A model generated the notes under the pieces. The model worked only from the letters and a program-made list of their open reading frames with translations. It made no database searches and had not been told where the DNA came from. A DNA stretch of 64,000 nt from Halolamina pelagica (GTDB lineage Archaea; Halobacteriota; Halobacteria; Halobacteriales; Haloferacaceae): assembly GCF_900115675.1 (NCBI RefSeq), contig NZ_FOXI01000002.1:310001-374000 (forward strand). Reading direction: 5' to 3'. This document shows, piece after piece, positions 1-8,334 of this stretch. Numbering within the stretch: position 1 is the stretch's first letter; each line of letters starts with the position of its first letter. A program made the position numbers and the translations under genes.

Positions 1-63
1 TATACCGTTCAGGGGCTTCCTGAGGCCGCTTCCGGAATTTCTCGACTTTATCACTAGCCCACC

Positions 64-79
64 TATTTACTAAACTATA
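64..79 (+). promoter_or_regulatory. Candidate TATA region for the DUF7344 gene
   Basis: The AT-rich run tatttactaaactata lies 11-26 bases before the ATG at 90, the spacing expected for a leaderless haloarchaeal transcript. It is the only AT-rich stretch near the start. Called on position and composition only. Confidence 0.4.
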
Positions 80-89
80 CCTAGTGTTT

Positions 90-734
90 ATGTGGCACTA
101 CACTAACACTCTTCATGTGTCATCTTCAACACAGAGTCGGCAACAGGGGGAGGTTGCCGGTGGGGTGGTCTCGGGATCGGTCGGGACGGATTCCCCGGAC
201 CTCTCCGACGACGAGCTGTTCGAGGTGCTCTCGAACCGCCGTCGTCGATACACCGTCCACGCCCTGGAGGAGACAGATGGCGCTGCAGAGATCGGCGACG
301 TAGCCGAACAGGTCGCGGCCTGGGAGTACGACGTCGACGTCGAGGAGGTGTCCTACGAGGAGCGCAAGCGGGTGTACACGGCGCTCCAGCAGTCTCACCT
401 CCCGATGATGGACGAGGCGGGCATCGTGGAGTTCAACAAGGACCGCGGGCTGGTCGAACCGACGGAGTCGCTGAACGACATCGAGGTGTACATGGAGGTC
501 GTCCAGGGTAACGAGATCCCCTGGAGCGTCTACTACCTCGGGCTCTCCGGGGTCGCTGCCACACTCACGGCGGCGGTGTGGCTCGACGCCTGGCCGTTCG
601 CGCTCCTCCCCGACATCGCGTGGATGACTGCACTCACGGCCATGTTCGCCGTCTCAGCAGTCGCCCACACCTACTTCGCCCGCGGACAGCGCATCGGCGA
701 GACGGACAAACCGCACGAACTCAGAAGAGAATGA
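90..734 (+). CDS. DUF7344-type haloarchaeal membrane protein with winged-helix-like N-terminal region
   Basis: A 214-residue protein. After a flexible N-terminus of about 35 residues comes a domain opening with DDELFEVLSNRRRRYTVHAL, the hallmark of the haloarchaeal DUF7344 family, usually treated as winged-helix-like. Two hydrophobic segments follow near residues 145-167 and 170-192, then a short charged tail, so the predicted regulator-like domain is membrane-anchored. The start is uncertain: GTG at 84, ATG at 90 and GTG at 117 are in frame; I chose the ATG because a TATA-like run sits about 25 bases upstream. The stop overlaps the next start as ATGA, so the two genes are probably co-transcribed and translationally coupled. 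Ligand and target are unknown. Confidence 0.8.
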   Translation: MWHYTNTLHVSSSTQSRQQGEVAGGVVSGSVGTDSPDLSDDELFEVLSNRRRRYTVHALEETDGAAEIGDVAEQVAAWEYDVDVEEVSYEERKRVYTALQQSHLPMMDEAGIVEFNKDRGLVEPTESLNDIEVYMEVVQGNEIPWSVYYLGLSGVAATLTAAVWLDAWPFALLPDIAWMTALTAMFAVSAVAHTYFARGQRIGETDKPHELRRE

Positions 735-1279
735 ACTACCGACGCGCGGTCAGTGTGCTGCTCGCAGTGACGGCGGCGACGATGCTCGTCACGGGGAGCT
801 TCGGCTTCACCAGCGTCAGCGCCGACCGCGGCGTCTCGGTCGCCGTCGTCGAGTCCGAGAACGCGTACGTGGGCGTGTCCGTCTGTGAGAAGGACAACGG
901 CACCGGTAACGGCTCGGACCCGGTCAAGGTGACCGTCACGAACCGGTTCTCCGAACCGTTCACGGTCGACGAGATCAGCTGGAGCGATTCCGCTCACCAG
1001 AGCAAGGACCGGTTGAACCCCAAGAAAGGAACCCTGGCTCCCGGCGAATCGCGGACGTTCAACAAAACCTTCGGTGAGCAGGAGGTGACCGTCGAGGTGA
1101 CCGGGGGGCTCGACGCCACCGTCACCGCGGAGGTCGGCGACCGATGCAACAGCGCCAACGAGGAGGGAACGGGAACGCCCACCGAGACGGCGACCCCGAC
1201 TTCGAACGAGACTGCCACTGAAACGGCAACTCCGACGCCTGACACGACGGAGACACCGACGCCGACCGACGACGCCTGA
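731..1279 (+). CDS. Secreted Thr-rich protein coupled to the DUF7344 gene
   Basis: A 182-residue protein starting at the ATG inside the ATGA overlap with the upstream gene. Residues 1-31 form a signal peptide with a basic start (MNYRRAV), a hydrophobic core and an Ala cleavage region ending SVSA. The mature part looks like a compact beta-sandwich with one Cys pair (VCEKDN and DRCNS). It ends in about 45 residues of Thr/Pro/Glu repeats (TPTETATPTSNETATETATP), a typical haloarchaeal stalk or O-glycosylation region. No membrane anchor or sorting motif follows the Thr-rich tail, so it is presumably released or bound non-covalently. I do not recognise a family. Coupling suggests it works with the DUF7344 protein. 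Confidence 0.75.
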   Translation: MNYRRAVSVLLAVTAATMLVTGSFGFTSVSADRGVSVAVVESENAYVGVSVCEKDNGTGNGSDPVKVTVTNRFSEPFTVDEISWSDSAHQSKDRLNPKKGTLAPGESRTFNKTFGEQEVTVEVTGGLDATVTAEVGDRCNSANEEGTGTPTETATPTSNETATETATPTPDTTETPTPTDDA

Positions 1280-1295
1280 TTCGCCTCCCGACCGT

Positions 1296-2501
1296 TCAGA
1301 CCGCGCCGTCTTCCTGCAGTCGTTCGATCTCCTCGTCGCTGTACCCCAACTCCGCGAGCACTGCCTCGGTGTGCTCGCCAAGCAACGGCGGGTGTCGTCG
1401 CGCGGTCGCAGTGTAGTCCTCGAACTGCATCGGCGATCCCGGGAGTTCGACCTCGCCGGCGGTCGGGTGAGAGACGCGCTGGCGCATCCCGCGCGCCTCG
1501 GCCTGCGGGTCGTCGAACGCCTCGAGCACGTCCCGGATGCGCCCGACAGGCACGTCGTTGGTCCGGAGCAGGTCGACGACCTCGTCGACGGTCTCGTCGG
1601 CGAACGCGTCGGTCAGGATCGACTCCAGCTCGTCGCGGTTCTCGACGCGTTGCTCGTTGGTCTCGAAGCGCGGGTCGTCGACGAGATCCGGGCGGTCGAG
1701 CGCCTGACAGAGGCGGTACCAGATGGCCTGGCTCGCGCAGGCGACGACGACGTAGCCGTCAGCCGTCTCGAACGCCTGATACGGCGCGATGTTGGGGTGT
1801 CGGGAGCCCATACGTTCGGGCGCCTCACCGGAGGCGAAGCCGTCGGTCGCCATGTAGGTGAGCCAGCCCAGCAGCGCGTCGAACAGCGCCACGTCGATGC
1901 GGTCGCCCCCCTCGTCCGCGAACTCCCGGCGGAACAGCGCCGCCAGGATCGACTGCGTGGCGTACATCCCCGCCGCGAGGTCGGCGACGGCGACCCCGAC
2001 GCGGACCGGCGGCCGCCCCTCCTCGCCGGTGATGCTCATCATCCCGGCCTCGGCCTGCATCATCAGGTCGTACGCCGGCCGCTCGGCGAGCGGCCCGTAC
2101 TGGCCGTATCCCGTGATGGAGCAGAACACCAGTCCGGGGTTCTCCTCGCTGAGCGTCTCGTAGTCGATGTTCCACTCCGCGGCCTTGCCGACCCGGAAGT
2201 TCTCCAGCACCACGTCGGCCTCGGCGGCGAGATCACGGAACGTCTCGCGGCCCGCCTCGCTGGCGAGGTTGAGCGTGATGGACCGCTTGTTCCGATTGAT
2301 GCTGGCGTAGTAGGAGGCCACCTCGTCGCCGAAGGCCGGCGGGGTCCAGTGGCGGGTCTGGTCGCCGCCGTCGGGTCGTTCCACCTTGATCACGTCGGCA
2401 CCGAGGTCGCCGAGTTGCATCCCGCAGAACGGGCCGGCGAGCACGCGCGAGGCGTCGAGCACGGTGACGCCGTCGAGCGGGCCGGTCGGATCGTCGGTCA
2501 T
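1296..2501 (-). CDS. CaiB/BaiF family (class III) CoA-transferase
   Basis: A 401-residue protein that moves CoA between carboxylic acids; the acids cannot be told from sequence. The family signature is clear: GVTVLDASRVLAGPFCGMQL near the N-terminus, the DVIKVERPDGGDQTR block, and PAYDLMMQAEAGMM with the Asp expected to form the acyl-anhydride intermediate. Length matches the family's roughly 400 residues. The start is the ATG at 2501 just before GPLDGVTVLD; the longer upstream frame is only G+C-rich openness. It converges on the secreted-protein gene with a 16-base gap and has no metabolic neighbour revealing its substrate. Confidence 0.9.
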   Translation of the reverse strand: MTDDPTGPLDGVTVLDASRVLAGPFCGMQLGDLGADVIKVERPDGGDQTRHWTPPAFGDEVASYYASINRNKRSITLNLASEAGRETFRDLAAEADVVLENFRVGKAAEWNIDYETLSEENPGLVFCSITGYGQYGPLAERPAYDLMMQAEAGMMSITGEEGRPPVRVGVAVADLAAGMYATQSILAALFRREFADEGGDRIDVALFDALLGWLTYMATDGFASGEAPERMGSRHPNIAPYQAFETADGYVVVACASQAIWYRLCQALDRPDLVDDPRFETNEQRVENRDELESILTDAFADETVDEVVDLLRTNDVPVGRIRDVLEAFDDPQAEARGMRQRVSHPTAGEVELPGSPMQFEDYTATARRHPPLLGEHTEAVLAELGYSDEEIERLQEDGAV

Positions 2502-2587
2502 GCCCCGACGCCGGCGGCCCAGCGGCTTAGTGGTTCCCACATTACTGGCGCACACCAACGATGGGGCGGACCCCTTCCCGAGGCACC

Positions 2588-3280
2588 CTACCGGTCGACG
2601 ACGCTGGTCCCGGCCAGTCGGTCGGGCAGCGGCCGCAAATCGCCGTCGACAGGGACGTAGCGCCCACCGTGGCGGTCGATCCCGCCGTCGGCGTCGCGAT
2701 CGTCGCCGACGTGGACCAGTGCGTCGACGCCAACGCCGAGTTCGACAGCGATCGCGCCGAACGCGCGGCGGTCCGGCTTGCGCCATCCCACGTCGACGCT
2801 CGTCACGACCGCGTCGAACTGGTCGAGGAGGCCGACCTGCGAGAGCGTCCGGGGGACGAGGCCCGGAACCGAACAGTTCGAGAGCACGCCCGCCGGCGCG
2901 TCGACGGCGGCGAGCCCCTCCTCAGCTCCCGGAAGCACCGCGGCGTCGCGATCGAACGCGTCCAGCACGGCGGCCTCGACCGCCGAAGGTTCGGCGTGGA
3001 TGCCGCGACTCGAGAGTGCCTCTCGGGTGTGAATCGGGAGCGAAAGCTCGGCTCCTTCGGGACAGTCGACGTGGCGTTCGGCGTACGCGGATTCCCAGTC
3101 CGCCGGCACGGTGACGCCCCGCTCGGTCAACTGGGTCGCGATCGCCCGGGCCGGGCTGGGCGGGCGGGGCACCGAGACGAGCGTTCCGAAGCAGTCGAAC
3201 GACGCCGCACTGCCGTCGGCAAGGTGGTCGTCGCTCGCCGATCGGTCCACGTCGGCGGCCGACGCCCCATCCTCACTCAT
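2588..3280 (-). CDS. HAD-superfamily hydrolase
   Basis: A 230-residue soluble hydrolase of the haloacid dehalogenase superfamily. Motif I is SFDCFGTLV (nucleophile Asp; the usual second Asp is replaced by Phe-Gly as in many dehalogenase-like members), motif II is GVLSNCS, the motif III Lys is in GWRKPD, and motif IV is HVGDDRDADGG. A helical cap domain lies between motifs I and II. The first ORF codon is GTG at 3283 followed directly by ATG at 3280; I use the ATG. The substrate is unknown; small phosphate esters are likely from the family. It stands between a CoA-transferase and an esterase-like gene on the same strand, with gaps of 86 and 25 bases. Confidence 0.85.
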   Translation of the reverse strand: MSEDGASAADVDRSASDDHLADGSAASFDCFGTLVSVPRPPSPARAIATQLTERGVTVPADWESAYAERHVDCPEGAELSLPIHTREALSSRGIHAEPSAVEAAVLDAFDRDAAVLPGAEEGLAAVDAPAGVLSNCSVPGLVPRTLSQVGLLDQFDAVVTSVDVGWRKPDRRAFGAIAVELGVGVDALVHVGDDRDADGGIDRHGGRYVPVDGDLRPLPDRLAGTSVVDR

Positions 3281-3305
3281 CACTCGGGTTCGGGCCCGGA
3301 GTCCG

Positions 3306-4604
3306 CTAAGCGTTTTGGCCCCGGGTCTCCCCGATCGGTCGGGTCGGGGTCGACTCCGGCAGGACGAGCAGCCAGTCGTACGATGCCGGCAGAACCGTCC
3401 AAGCGAAGCTCCCCCCGTCGCCGGCGTCGGGATCGAACACTGAGCCGACGTAGCGTGTCCGTCGCTTCGAGGTCAGCCACCCGTCCAGACGCGGGTCGTC
3501 GGCTCCGCCCCGGAGGTCGAGCAGGTACGGGGCGTCGTCGACCGCGGCGAACGCCGCCGTCGCGCTGTCGGCGGGAGGTTCGCCAACGGTGAAGGTTTCG
3601 ACGTCACCGCTCCCGACCCCGACAGCGCGGAACGAGCCACTCGCGAAGTCGAACCCCACCGGTCGGTAGTCGTCGCCGAGTTCGCGGGCGAGTCGGTCGC
3701 CCATCGTCGTCACGTCCTCCCAGGGCGTGCCGTCGTCGAACGTCCCCCGCTGGACGTGGCCGTCGTGGGCCCAAAGCGCGACCCCTGCACCGGAATCACG
3801 CTCCAGGGCCCACAGCGCGTTTTCGGCCATGAACCGATCCCGCGCCGCCATCCCGTCCGGGTGGGGGCCGGGCTCTCGATGTCGGATCCGTGCCCACTCG
3901 CAGGCCTGCCCGACCACGCGGCAGAGATGGCTGGCGGTCTGCCACGCCGTTGCCGACGACGCCGCCTCGTACGGGTCGCGGTTCGCGTCGAGTCGGGCAG
4001 CGAGAGTTGCTGTGGCCGCGGCCACCGCCTCCAGCGTTCGCTCGCGCTCGTCAGCGTCGTCGGGGAGCGTGGCGTCGGCGACGGTCTGGAGTGCCTCGCC
4101 TTGGGCGGCGTCTGGATCGACGCGTTCGAAGTACGCCCGCAGCGGCTGGACGGGCGCCGCCGGCGTACTCAAGTCGACGCCCCGGATCCGGACCTGGTCC
4201 GGGAGCTGTCGTTCCGCGTTGAACTCCCGGAGCCAATCGAGCAGCCCGCGGACGGACTCGGTCTGCCACTGCCACATGTCGAGTTCGGCGAGCGCCGAGT
4301 CGGCGTCAGCCGCGGTACCGACGACGGGGTCACGACCGTCTCGGACGTAGGCGTCAAGCACCGTCGCCGCGGCGGCGTCGGCCTCGAACGCGATCGTCCG
4401 GAACCCCAGCTCCGTCACGAGTCGCTTCACCAACCCGTGTTTGGTTGTGAAACACTCACGCGTCCCGTGGGTCGCCTCCCCGAGGCCGACGATCCGTGCG
4501 TCGTCGACGGACCGCGCAACTTGTGGCGGGAACGGCGTCGACGCTGTCGGCGCGATGGATACGGCGTGCTCTCGGAGCGCCCGTCCGATCCGGTGGCCGA
4601 CCAT
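3306..4604 (-). CDS. Erythromycin-esterase-family protein (EreA/SucB-like fold)
   Basis: A 432-residue protein. The family motif GLGEATHGTRECF near residue 43 carries the conserved Glu and His of the erythromycin esterase active site, and ALWAHDGHVQRG further on carries the second conserved His. In this family only a few members act on macrolides; most archaeal members have no known substrate, so resistance should not be assumed. A longer start at TTG 4631 exists; I chose ATG 4604, which begins MVGHRIGRALREHA. No signal peptide is seen. It ends 25 bases before the HAD hydrolase start and may share its transcript. Confidence 0.82.
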   Translation of the reverse strand: MVGHRIGRALREHAVSIAPTASTPFPPQVARSVDDARIVGLGEATHGTRECFTTKHGLVKRLVTELGFRTIAFEADAAAATVLDAYVRDGRDPVVGTAADADSALAELDMWQWQTESVRGLLDWLREFNAERQLPDQVRIRGVDLSTPAAPVQPLRAYFERVDPDAAQGEALQTVADATLPDDADERERTLEAVAAATATLAARLDANRDPYEAASSATAWQTASHLCRVVGQACEWARIRHREPGPHPDGMAARDRFMAENALWALERDSGAGVALWAHDGHVQRGTFDDGTPWEDVTTMGDRLARELGDDYRPVGFDFASGSFRAVGVGSGDVETFTVGEPPADSATAAFAAVDDAPYLLDLRGGADDPRLDGWLTSKRRTRYVGSVFDPDAGDGGSFAWTVLPASYDWLLVLPESTPTRPIGETRGQNA

Positions 4605-4670
4605 ACAACCCCACTGTGACCACCGCTTCAAGAACGATCATGGTTTGGAGCAGCGGGGTGAATCACGCCA

Positions 4671-4680
4671 ACATTTACCA
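4671..4680 (+). promoter_or_regulatory. TATA-like box for the mini zinc-ribbon gene
   Basis: acatttacca is centred about 30 bases before the ATG at 4705, consistent with a leaderless or near-leaderless transcript, and supports the 37-residue gene being real. Confidence 0.5.
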
Positions 4681-4704
4681 CTCCCCACGCCACATACTGA
4701 GTCG

Positions 4705-4818
4705 ATGGTCGGTTCCCAGTTCGTCTGTCGGGAGTGTTCTCGGACGGTGAGCAACCGCTCGTACCGGGCGCTCTGCCCGGACTGCGGCGGCGACCTCGGT
4801 CGACGGCGACGGGCCTAA
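4705..4818 (+). CDS. 37-residue zinc-ribbon protein (rubrerythrin-like mini-domain)
   Basis: This tiny protein consists almost entirely of one zinc ribbon: FVCREC and, 12 residues later, LCPDCGGDL, two CxxC knuckles, with a basic tail RRRR. Haloarchaea carry many such mini zinc-finger proteins; a few have been linked to swarming or biofilm traits, most are uncharacterised. A TATA-like box at 4671-4680 fits the start. It lies between the divergent esterase-like gene and the convergent cold-shock gene, so it is probably monocistronic. Partner and function are unknown. Confidence 0.7.
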   Translation: MVGSQFVCRECSRTVSNRSYRALCPDCGGDLGRRRRA

Positions 4819-4862
4819 CGGGTGCACTTGGCCGTCGGACCGAAGAAACCGGTCGGCCGCCG

Positions 4863-5057
4863 CTACAACCGTTCCAGGTTCGTCGCGCGCGGCCCCTTGT
4901 CCGCCTGTTCGATCTCGAACTCGACCTCCTGGCCTTCCTCGAGGTCGGGGCCGCCGACGTCCTCCATGTGGAAGAACACGTCGTCGTCCGCGCCCTCGGT
5001 CTCGATGAAGCCGTACCCTCCGGTGTCGTTGAAGAACGCAACCTTGCCTGTCGCCAT
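4863..5057 (-). CDS. cspA: Cold-shock domain protein (CspA family)
   Basis: A 64-residue single cold-shock domain that binds single-stranded RNA or DNA and acts as an RNA chaperone. RNP1 is [10 protein letters not shown] and RNP2 is VFFHMEDV, both with the aromatic residues that stack on bases. The N-terminus [11 protein letters not shown] and C-terminus [10 protein letters not shown] match haloarchaeal Csp proteins in length and sequence. A TATA-like box lies 34-45 bases upstream. It converges on the mini zinc-ribbon gene, and its promoter lies back to back with the small gene at 5176. Confidence 0.93.
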   Translation of the reverse strand: MATGKVAFFNDTGGYGFIETEGADDDVFFHMEDVGGPDLEEGQEVEFEIEQADKGPRATNLERL

Positions 5058-5090
5058 CGCTATCCCCGTCGGATCGGTTGTGCGTTCTTG

Positions 5091-5102
5091 GACATATATG
5101 TG
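5091..5102 (-). promoter_or_regulatory. TATA box for cspA
   Basis: gacatatatgtg reads CACATATATGTC on the minus strand, a strong TATA match. The predicted start site is about 10 bases before the cspA ATG at 5057. Confidence 0.6.
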
Positions 5103-5175
5103 TGGGTGAGTGGCACGGGTTCGTTGCGTGGCCCGGTATCAAGACTGAAGTGGGTCCACAGCCTCGAACGGGGTA

Positions 5176-5295
5176 ATGTACCGTGCCAAGATCTACCTCA
5201 ACTTGGACGCCGGATGCATCCCGAGCAGGGTGACCGACGCGCTGGGCGACGAGGCCGCGGAGCGCCAGCGACGCCGTGAGGCCAACGCGGCATGA
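5176..5295 (+). CDS. 39-residue protein translationally coupled to the LeuA-like gene
   Basis: The frame begins MYRAKIYLNLDAGCIPSRVT and ends in a charged Arg/Glu/Ala tail. Its stop overlaps the next gene's start as ATGA at 5292-5295. The beginning resembles the N-terminus of longer haloarchaeal Bat-type HTH regulators, where an opening like YRAKIYLDL recurs, so it may be a truncated relic; that is memory-based resemblance, not a search. It may equally be a real small protein or a device coupling translation. I see no catalytic motif. Confidence 0.5.
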   Translation: MYRAKIYLNLDAGCIPSRVTDALGDEAAERQRRREANAA

Positions 5296-6377
5296 CCGGG
5301 ACGAAGCTCCTCGACCTCACGCTACGGGAGGGCGAACAGCGCCCCGGCGTGGAGTATTCCGTCGACCGGAAAGTCGCCGCCGCGCGCGAACTCGACGAGC
5401 TGGGGGTCGACTACCTCCAGATCGGCTTCCCGGTCGCCGGCGAGCGCACCCGAACGGTCTGTGACCGCCTCGATATCGCGGCCGACATCACCGGGCTCGC
5501 CAGGGCCATCCCGAGCGACGTGGAGGCAGCGCTCGACGCCGGCGTCGACGTGGTGGACCTGTTCGCCCCGACCAGCGACGCGCAACTGGACGCTGTCCTC
5601 GGCGCCTCCCGTGAGTCGATGGTCGAGTCCGTACGGGAAGCCGCCGAACTCGCCCGGGAGGGCGGCGCCGACGTGCAGTTCACCGCGATGGACGGCTTCC
5701 GCACCGATCCGGGCCACCTCGACGACCTGTTCGCCGCCGTCGACGCCGACTGGTACACGGTCGCGGACACGGTGGGCTCCCGAACCCCGGCGGGCGTCGA
5801 GCAGTTCCTCGCCGACCTCGACACGGACCTCGCCGAGGTCGGGGTCCACTTCCACGAGGACCTCGGCGTCGGCACCGCGAACGCGCTGGCGGCGGGCCGC
5901 GCGGGCGCCGGAAAAGTCGACGTGTCCGTCGGCGGCATCGGCGAGCGCGCCGGCAACACGCCGACCGAGGAGTTCGTCGCCGCCGCCGCGGTCGGCGAGG
6001 AACCGATCGAGCTCGCGGTCGACGAGTCCCGGCTGTTCCCGGTCGCCAAGCGCGTGCTGGACGCGCTGGGTGAGGACGTGGAACCGACGAAACCGCTGCT
6101 CGGCGACGAGGTGTTCTCCCACGAGTCCGGCCTGCACACGGCCGCGATGCTCGACGAGCCGTCGACGTTCGAACCGTTCGACCCGGCCCGCTTCGGCGGC
6201 GAGCGTCGACTCCTGTTCGGGGGGAGTACCGGCCGGGGCGCCGCTCGAAAGCTGCTCGAACGCGCCGGCCGAGAGCCGACGGACGCGCGAGTGGAGGCGC
6301 TGCTGACCCGGCTCGCGGAACTGGACGGGGAGGCCGGCGTCGACGAGGCCGTGGAGCTGGCCGCGAAGGTCGACTGA
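5292..6377 (+). CDS. LeuA/homocitrate synthase-family protein (2-isopropylmalate/citramalate/homocitrate synthase-like)
   Basis: A 361-residue HMGL-like TIM-barrel enzyme condensing acetyl-CoA with a 2-oxoacid. The N-terminal LLDLTLREGEQRPGVEYS is the family signature with the divalent metal and Arg-Asp-Glu residues. GVHFHEDLGVGTANAL supplies the metal-binding His pair, and GGIGERAGNTPTEEFV is signature 2. It lacks the roughly 130-residue LeuA allosteric domain and is shorter than full 2-isopropylmalate synthases, so the substrate is open; AksA/NifV-type or citramalate synthases are alternatives. The N-terminus is coupled to the small gene at 5176. It sits just outside the arginine cluster, on the other strand, which alone does not establish a role in amino-acid synthesis. 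Confidence 0.85.
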   Translation: MTGTKLLDLTLREGEQRPGVEYSVDRKVAAARELDELGVDYLQIGFPVAGERTRTVCDRLDIAADITGLARAIPSDVEAALDAGVDVVDLFAPTSDAQLDAVLGASRESMVESVREAAELAREGGADVQFTAMDGFRTDPGHLDDLFAAVDADWYTVADTVGSRTPAGVEQFLADLDTDLAEVGVHFHEDLGVGTANALAAGRAGAGKVDVSVGGIGERAGNTPTEEFVAAAAVGEEPIELAVDESRLFPVAKRVLDALGEDVEPTKPLLGDEVFSHESGLHTAAMLDEPSTFEPFDPARFGGERRLLFGGSTGRGAARKLLERAGREPTDARVEALLTRLAELDGEAGVDEAVELAAKVD

Positions 6378-6403
6378 AGCCGCCGAGTTCGCCCGCCGAC
6401 CCC

Positions 6404-6413
6404 ACCTTTTTGC
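6404..6413 (+). promoter_or_regulatory. TATA-like box for the acetamidase/formamidase gene
   Basis: acctttttgc is centred about 28 bases before ATG 6437, a leaderless spacing. It supports starting at 6437 rather than at the in-frame codon at 6410, which would overlap the box. Confidence 0.5.
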
Positions 6414-6436
6414 TGGCGCGAGCCGACTGGGCCCCC

Positions 6437-7369
6437 ATGGCCAGAGAGACGATCAGCGACGACACCCACGGCGTCGTCTACGAGTTCGCGCCCGAGATGG
6501 ACCCGGTCCGGACGGTCGAACCCGACACCAGCCTCACCTTCGAGACACGGGACAGCCTGAACGGCGCGATCCAGAGCGACGACGACCTGCTCGACCAGAT
6601 CCCCGAGGAGGTCAACGCCGCCACCGGCCCCGTCGCCGTCGAGGGCGCCGACCCCGGCGACGTGCTCCGGGTCGAGATCGAGGACGTGCGCCTCGCTGAG
6701 GATCGCGGCCGCGTCGTCACCACGCCGGGGTTCGGCCTGATGCAGGACGACGAGGACGTGGAAGCGCCGTTCACCCGGATCACGCCCGTCGAGGACGGCG
6801 GGAACTACGACGACGGCCGGCCCCGGGTCCGGTTCGGCGAGCGAGCGATCCCGGCCGATCCCTGTATCGGCACCATCGGCGTCGCCCCCGCCACGGAGTC
6901 CTACACGACCCTCGTCCCGCACGACCACGGCGGCAACCTCGACACCAACGACGTGACCGCGGGCTCGGTGCTCTACCTCCCGGTGTTCCAGTCCGGCGCG
7001 ATGCTCGCGATGGGTGACTCGAAGGCGGTGATGGCCGACGGCGAGATGTGTGGGACGGGCGCCGAGATCGCGACCGACGTGGACGTGACGCTCGACGTGG
7101 TCTTCGACCCCGAGTTCGACCTCGAACGGCCGCTGATCGACACCGGCGACCAGTGGAAGACCGTCGCCAGCGCCGAGACGGTGGAGGAAGCCGCCAAGCT
7201 GGCCCACAAGGACGCGATGAAGCTGCTCTCGAAGGAACACGGCTACAGCCTGACCGAGGCCCACACGTTCGGGAGCCTCGTCGGCGGCCTGGAGATCTCA
7301 CAGGTCGTGGACCCGCTGGTGACGGTGCGGAACGCGATCCCGGACGAGCACGTCTCCTCGCCGTTCTGA
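6437..7369 (+). CDS. Acetamidase/formamidase family protein
   Basis: A 310-residue protein of the FmdA/AmdA amidase family, which hydrolyses formamide or acetamide to ammonia and the acid. Family blocks visible are GPVAVEGADPGDVLRVEI, the IGTIGVAP block, the PHDHGGNLDTNDVTAGS block with conserved His and Asp, and FQSGAMLAMGDSKAVMADGE. The TATA-like box at 6404-6413 supports the ATG at 6437. It converges on argF with a 22-base gap. Substrate and physiological role (nitrogen salvage is likely) are inferred from the family only. Confidence 0.88.
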   Translation: MARETISDDTHGVVYEFAPEMDPVRTVEPDTSLTFETRDSLNGAIQSDDDLLDQIPEEVNAATGPVAVEGADPGDVLRVEIEDVRLAEDRGRVVTTPGFGLMQDDEDVEAPFTRITPVEDGGNYDDGRPRVRFGERAIPADPCIGTIGVAPATESYTTLVPHDHGGNLDTNDVTAGSVLYLPVFQSGAMLAMGDSKAVMADGEMCGTGAEIATDVDVTLDVVFDPEFDLERPLIDTGDQWKTVASAETVEEAAKLAHKDAMKLLSKEHGYSLTEAHTFGSLVGGLEISQVVDPLVTVRNAIPDEHVSSPF

Positions 7370-7391
7370 GTCGGTTCGCGGTCTCCGACCT

Positions 7392-8321
7392 CTATTCGCC
7401 GAGTAGTTCCAGCAGCAGCGCCTGCTGGGTCGGCTTGCGGTTGCCGGCCTGCTGCCAGACGACCGACTGCTCGCTCTCCAGCGCGTCGTCGGTCACCTCC
7501 TCCCCGCGGTTGGCTGGGAGGCAGTGCATGAGCTTCGCGCCGCCACCGAGCAGATCTTCGCCGACCTGGAACCCCTCGAACGCTGGCAGCTTCTCCGCGC
7601 GACTCTCGCCTTCGCCCATGCTCATCCACACGTCGGTGTAGATCGCGTCGGCGCCGGCGACGGCCGCCTCGGCGCTGTCGAACAGCGTGGGCTCGCCGCC
7701 CGCAGCACGCGCGGCCGCGACGGCGTCGTCGTCGACGCCGTACCCCTCCGGCGTCGCCACGCGCAGGTCCACGCCCGCGAGCGCACAGCCGACGACGAGC
7801 GAGCGTGCGACGTTGTTGCCGTCGCCGACCCACGCGAGCGTCACGTCCGAGAGCGAGCCGCCGGACTCGGCGGCGAGCTCACGCAGCGTCAGAAGGTCCG
7901 CGAGCGTCTGGCAGGGGTGGGCGCGCTCGGTCAACGCGTTCACCACCGGCACGTCGGCGTGTGCGGCCAGTTCCGTCAGGTCGTCGTGGCTGTTCAGCCG
8001 CGCCACGATGGCGCCGACGTACTGTGAGAGCGCGCGGGCGGTGTCCTTGATCGGCTCGCCGTGGCCGAGGTGGATGTCGTCCTGCCCGAGGAACGTCGGG
8101 TGGCCGCCCAACGCCGTCACGCCGGCCTCGAAGGAGGTCCGGGTGCGGGTCGAGGGTTTCTCGAACACCATCGCCACGGTCCGGTCGTCCAGCCGTGCGG
8201 CTTCCTCGCCGGCCTTGATCCGGGCTGCCCGGTCGAGCAGCCGCGAGAGCGCCGCTGGCGAGAGCTGGTCGATCGTGAGGAGATCCGTCGGGAACGTGGG
8301 TTCGGTGTCGTTGTCGTACAT
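7392..8321 (-). CDS. argF: Ornithine carbamoyltransferase
   Basis: A 309-residue enzyme that makes citrulline from ornithine and carbamoyl phosphate. The carbamoyl-phosphate loop is FEKPSTRTRTSFEAG, the next phosphate contact is ERAHPCQTLADLLT, and the ornithine/catalytic loop is MHCLPANRGEEVT with the Cys typical of OTC rather than ATC. The start at ATG 8321 lies 13 bases after the stop of the upstream gene; the longer frame would overlap it. It is the last gene of the minus-strand operon starting at lysW. Carbamoyl phosphate synthase is not in the window. Confidence 0.94.
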   Translation of the reverse strand: MYDNDTEPTFPTDLLTIDQLSPAALSRLLDRAARIKAGEEAARLDDRTVAMVFEKPSTRTRTSFEAGVTALGGHPTFLGQDDIHLGHGEPIKDTARALSQYVGAIVARLNSHDDLTELAAHADVPVVNALTERAHPCQTLADLLTLRELAAESGGSLSDVTLAWVGDGNNVARSLVVGCALAGVDLRVATPEGYGVDDDAVAAARAAGGEPTLFDSAEAAVAGADAIYTDVWMSMGEGESRAEKLPAFEGFQVGEDLLGGGAKLMHCLPANRGEEVTDDALESEQSVVWQQAGNRKPTQQALLLELLGE

Positions 8322-8334
8322 CGGTCTGAATCGG

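Noticed and set aside
3306-4604. Reading the erythromycin-esterase-family gene as a resistance determinant
   Set aside because: The family is broad and mostly uncharacterised in archaea; nothing nearby indicates drug resistance or a mobile context.
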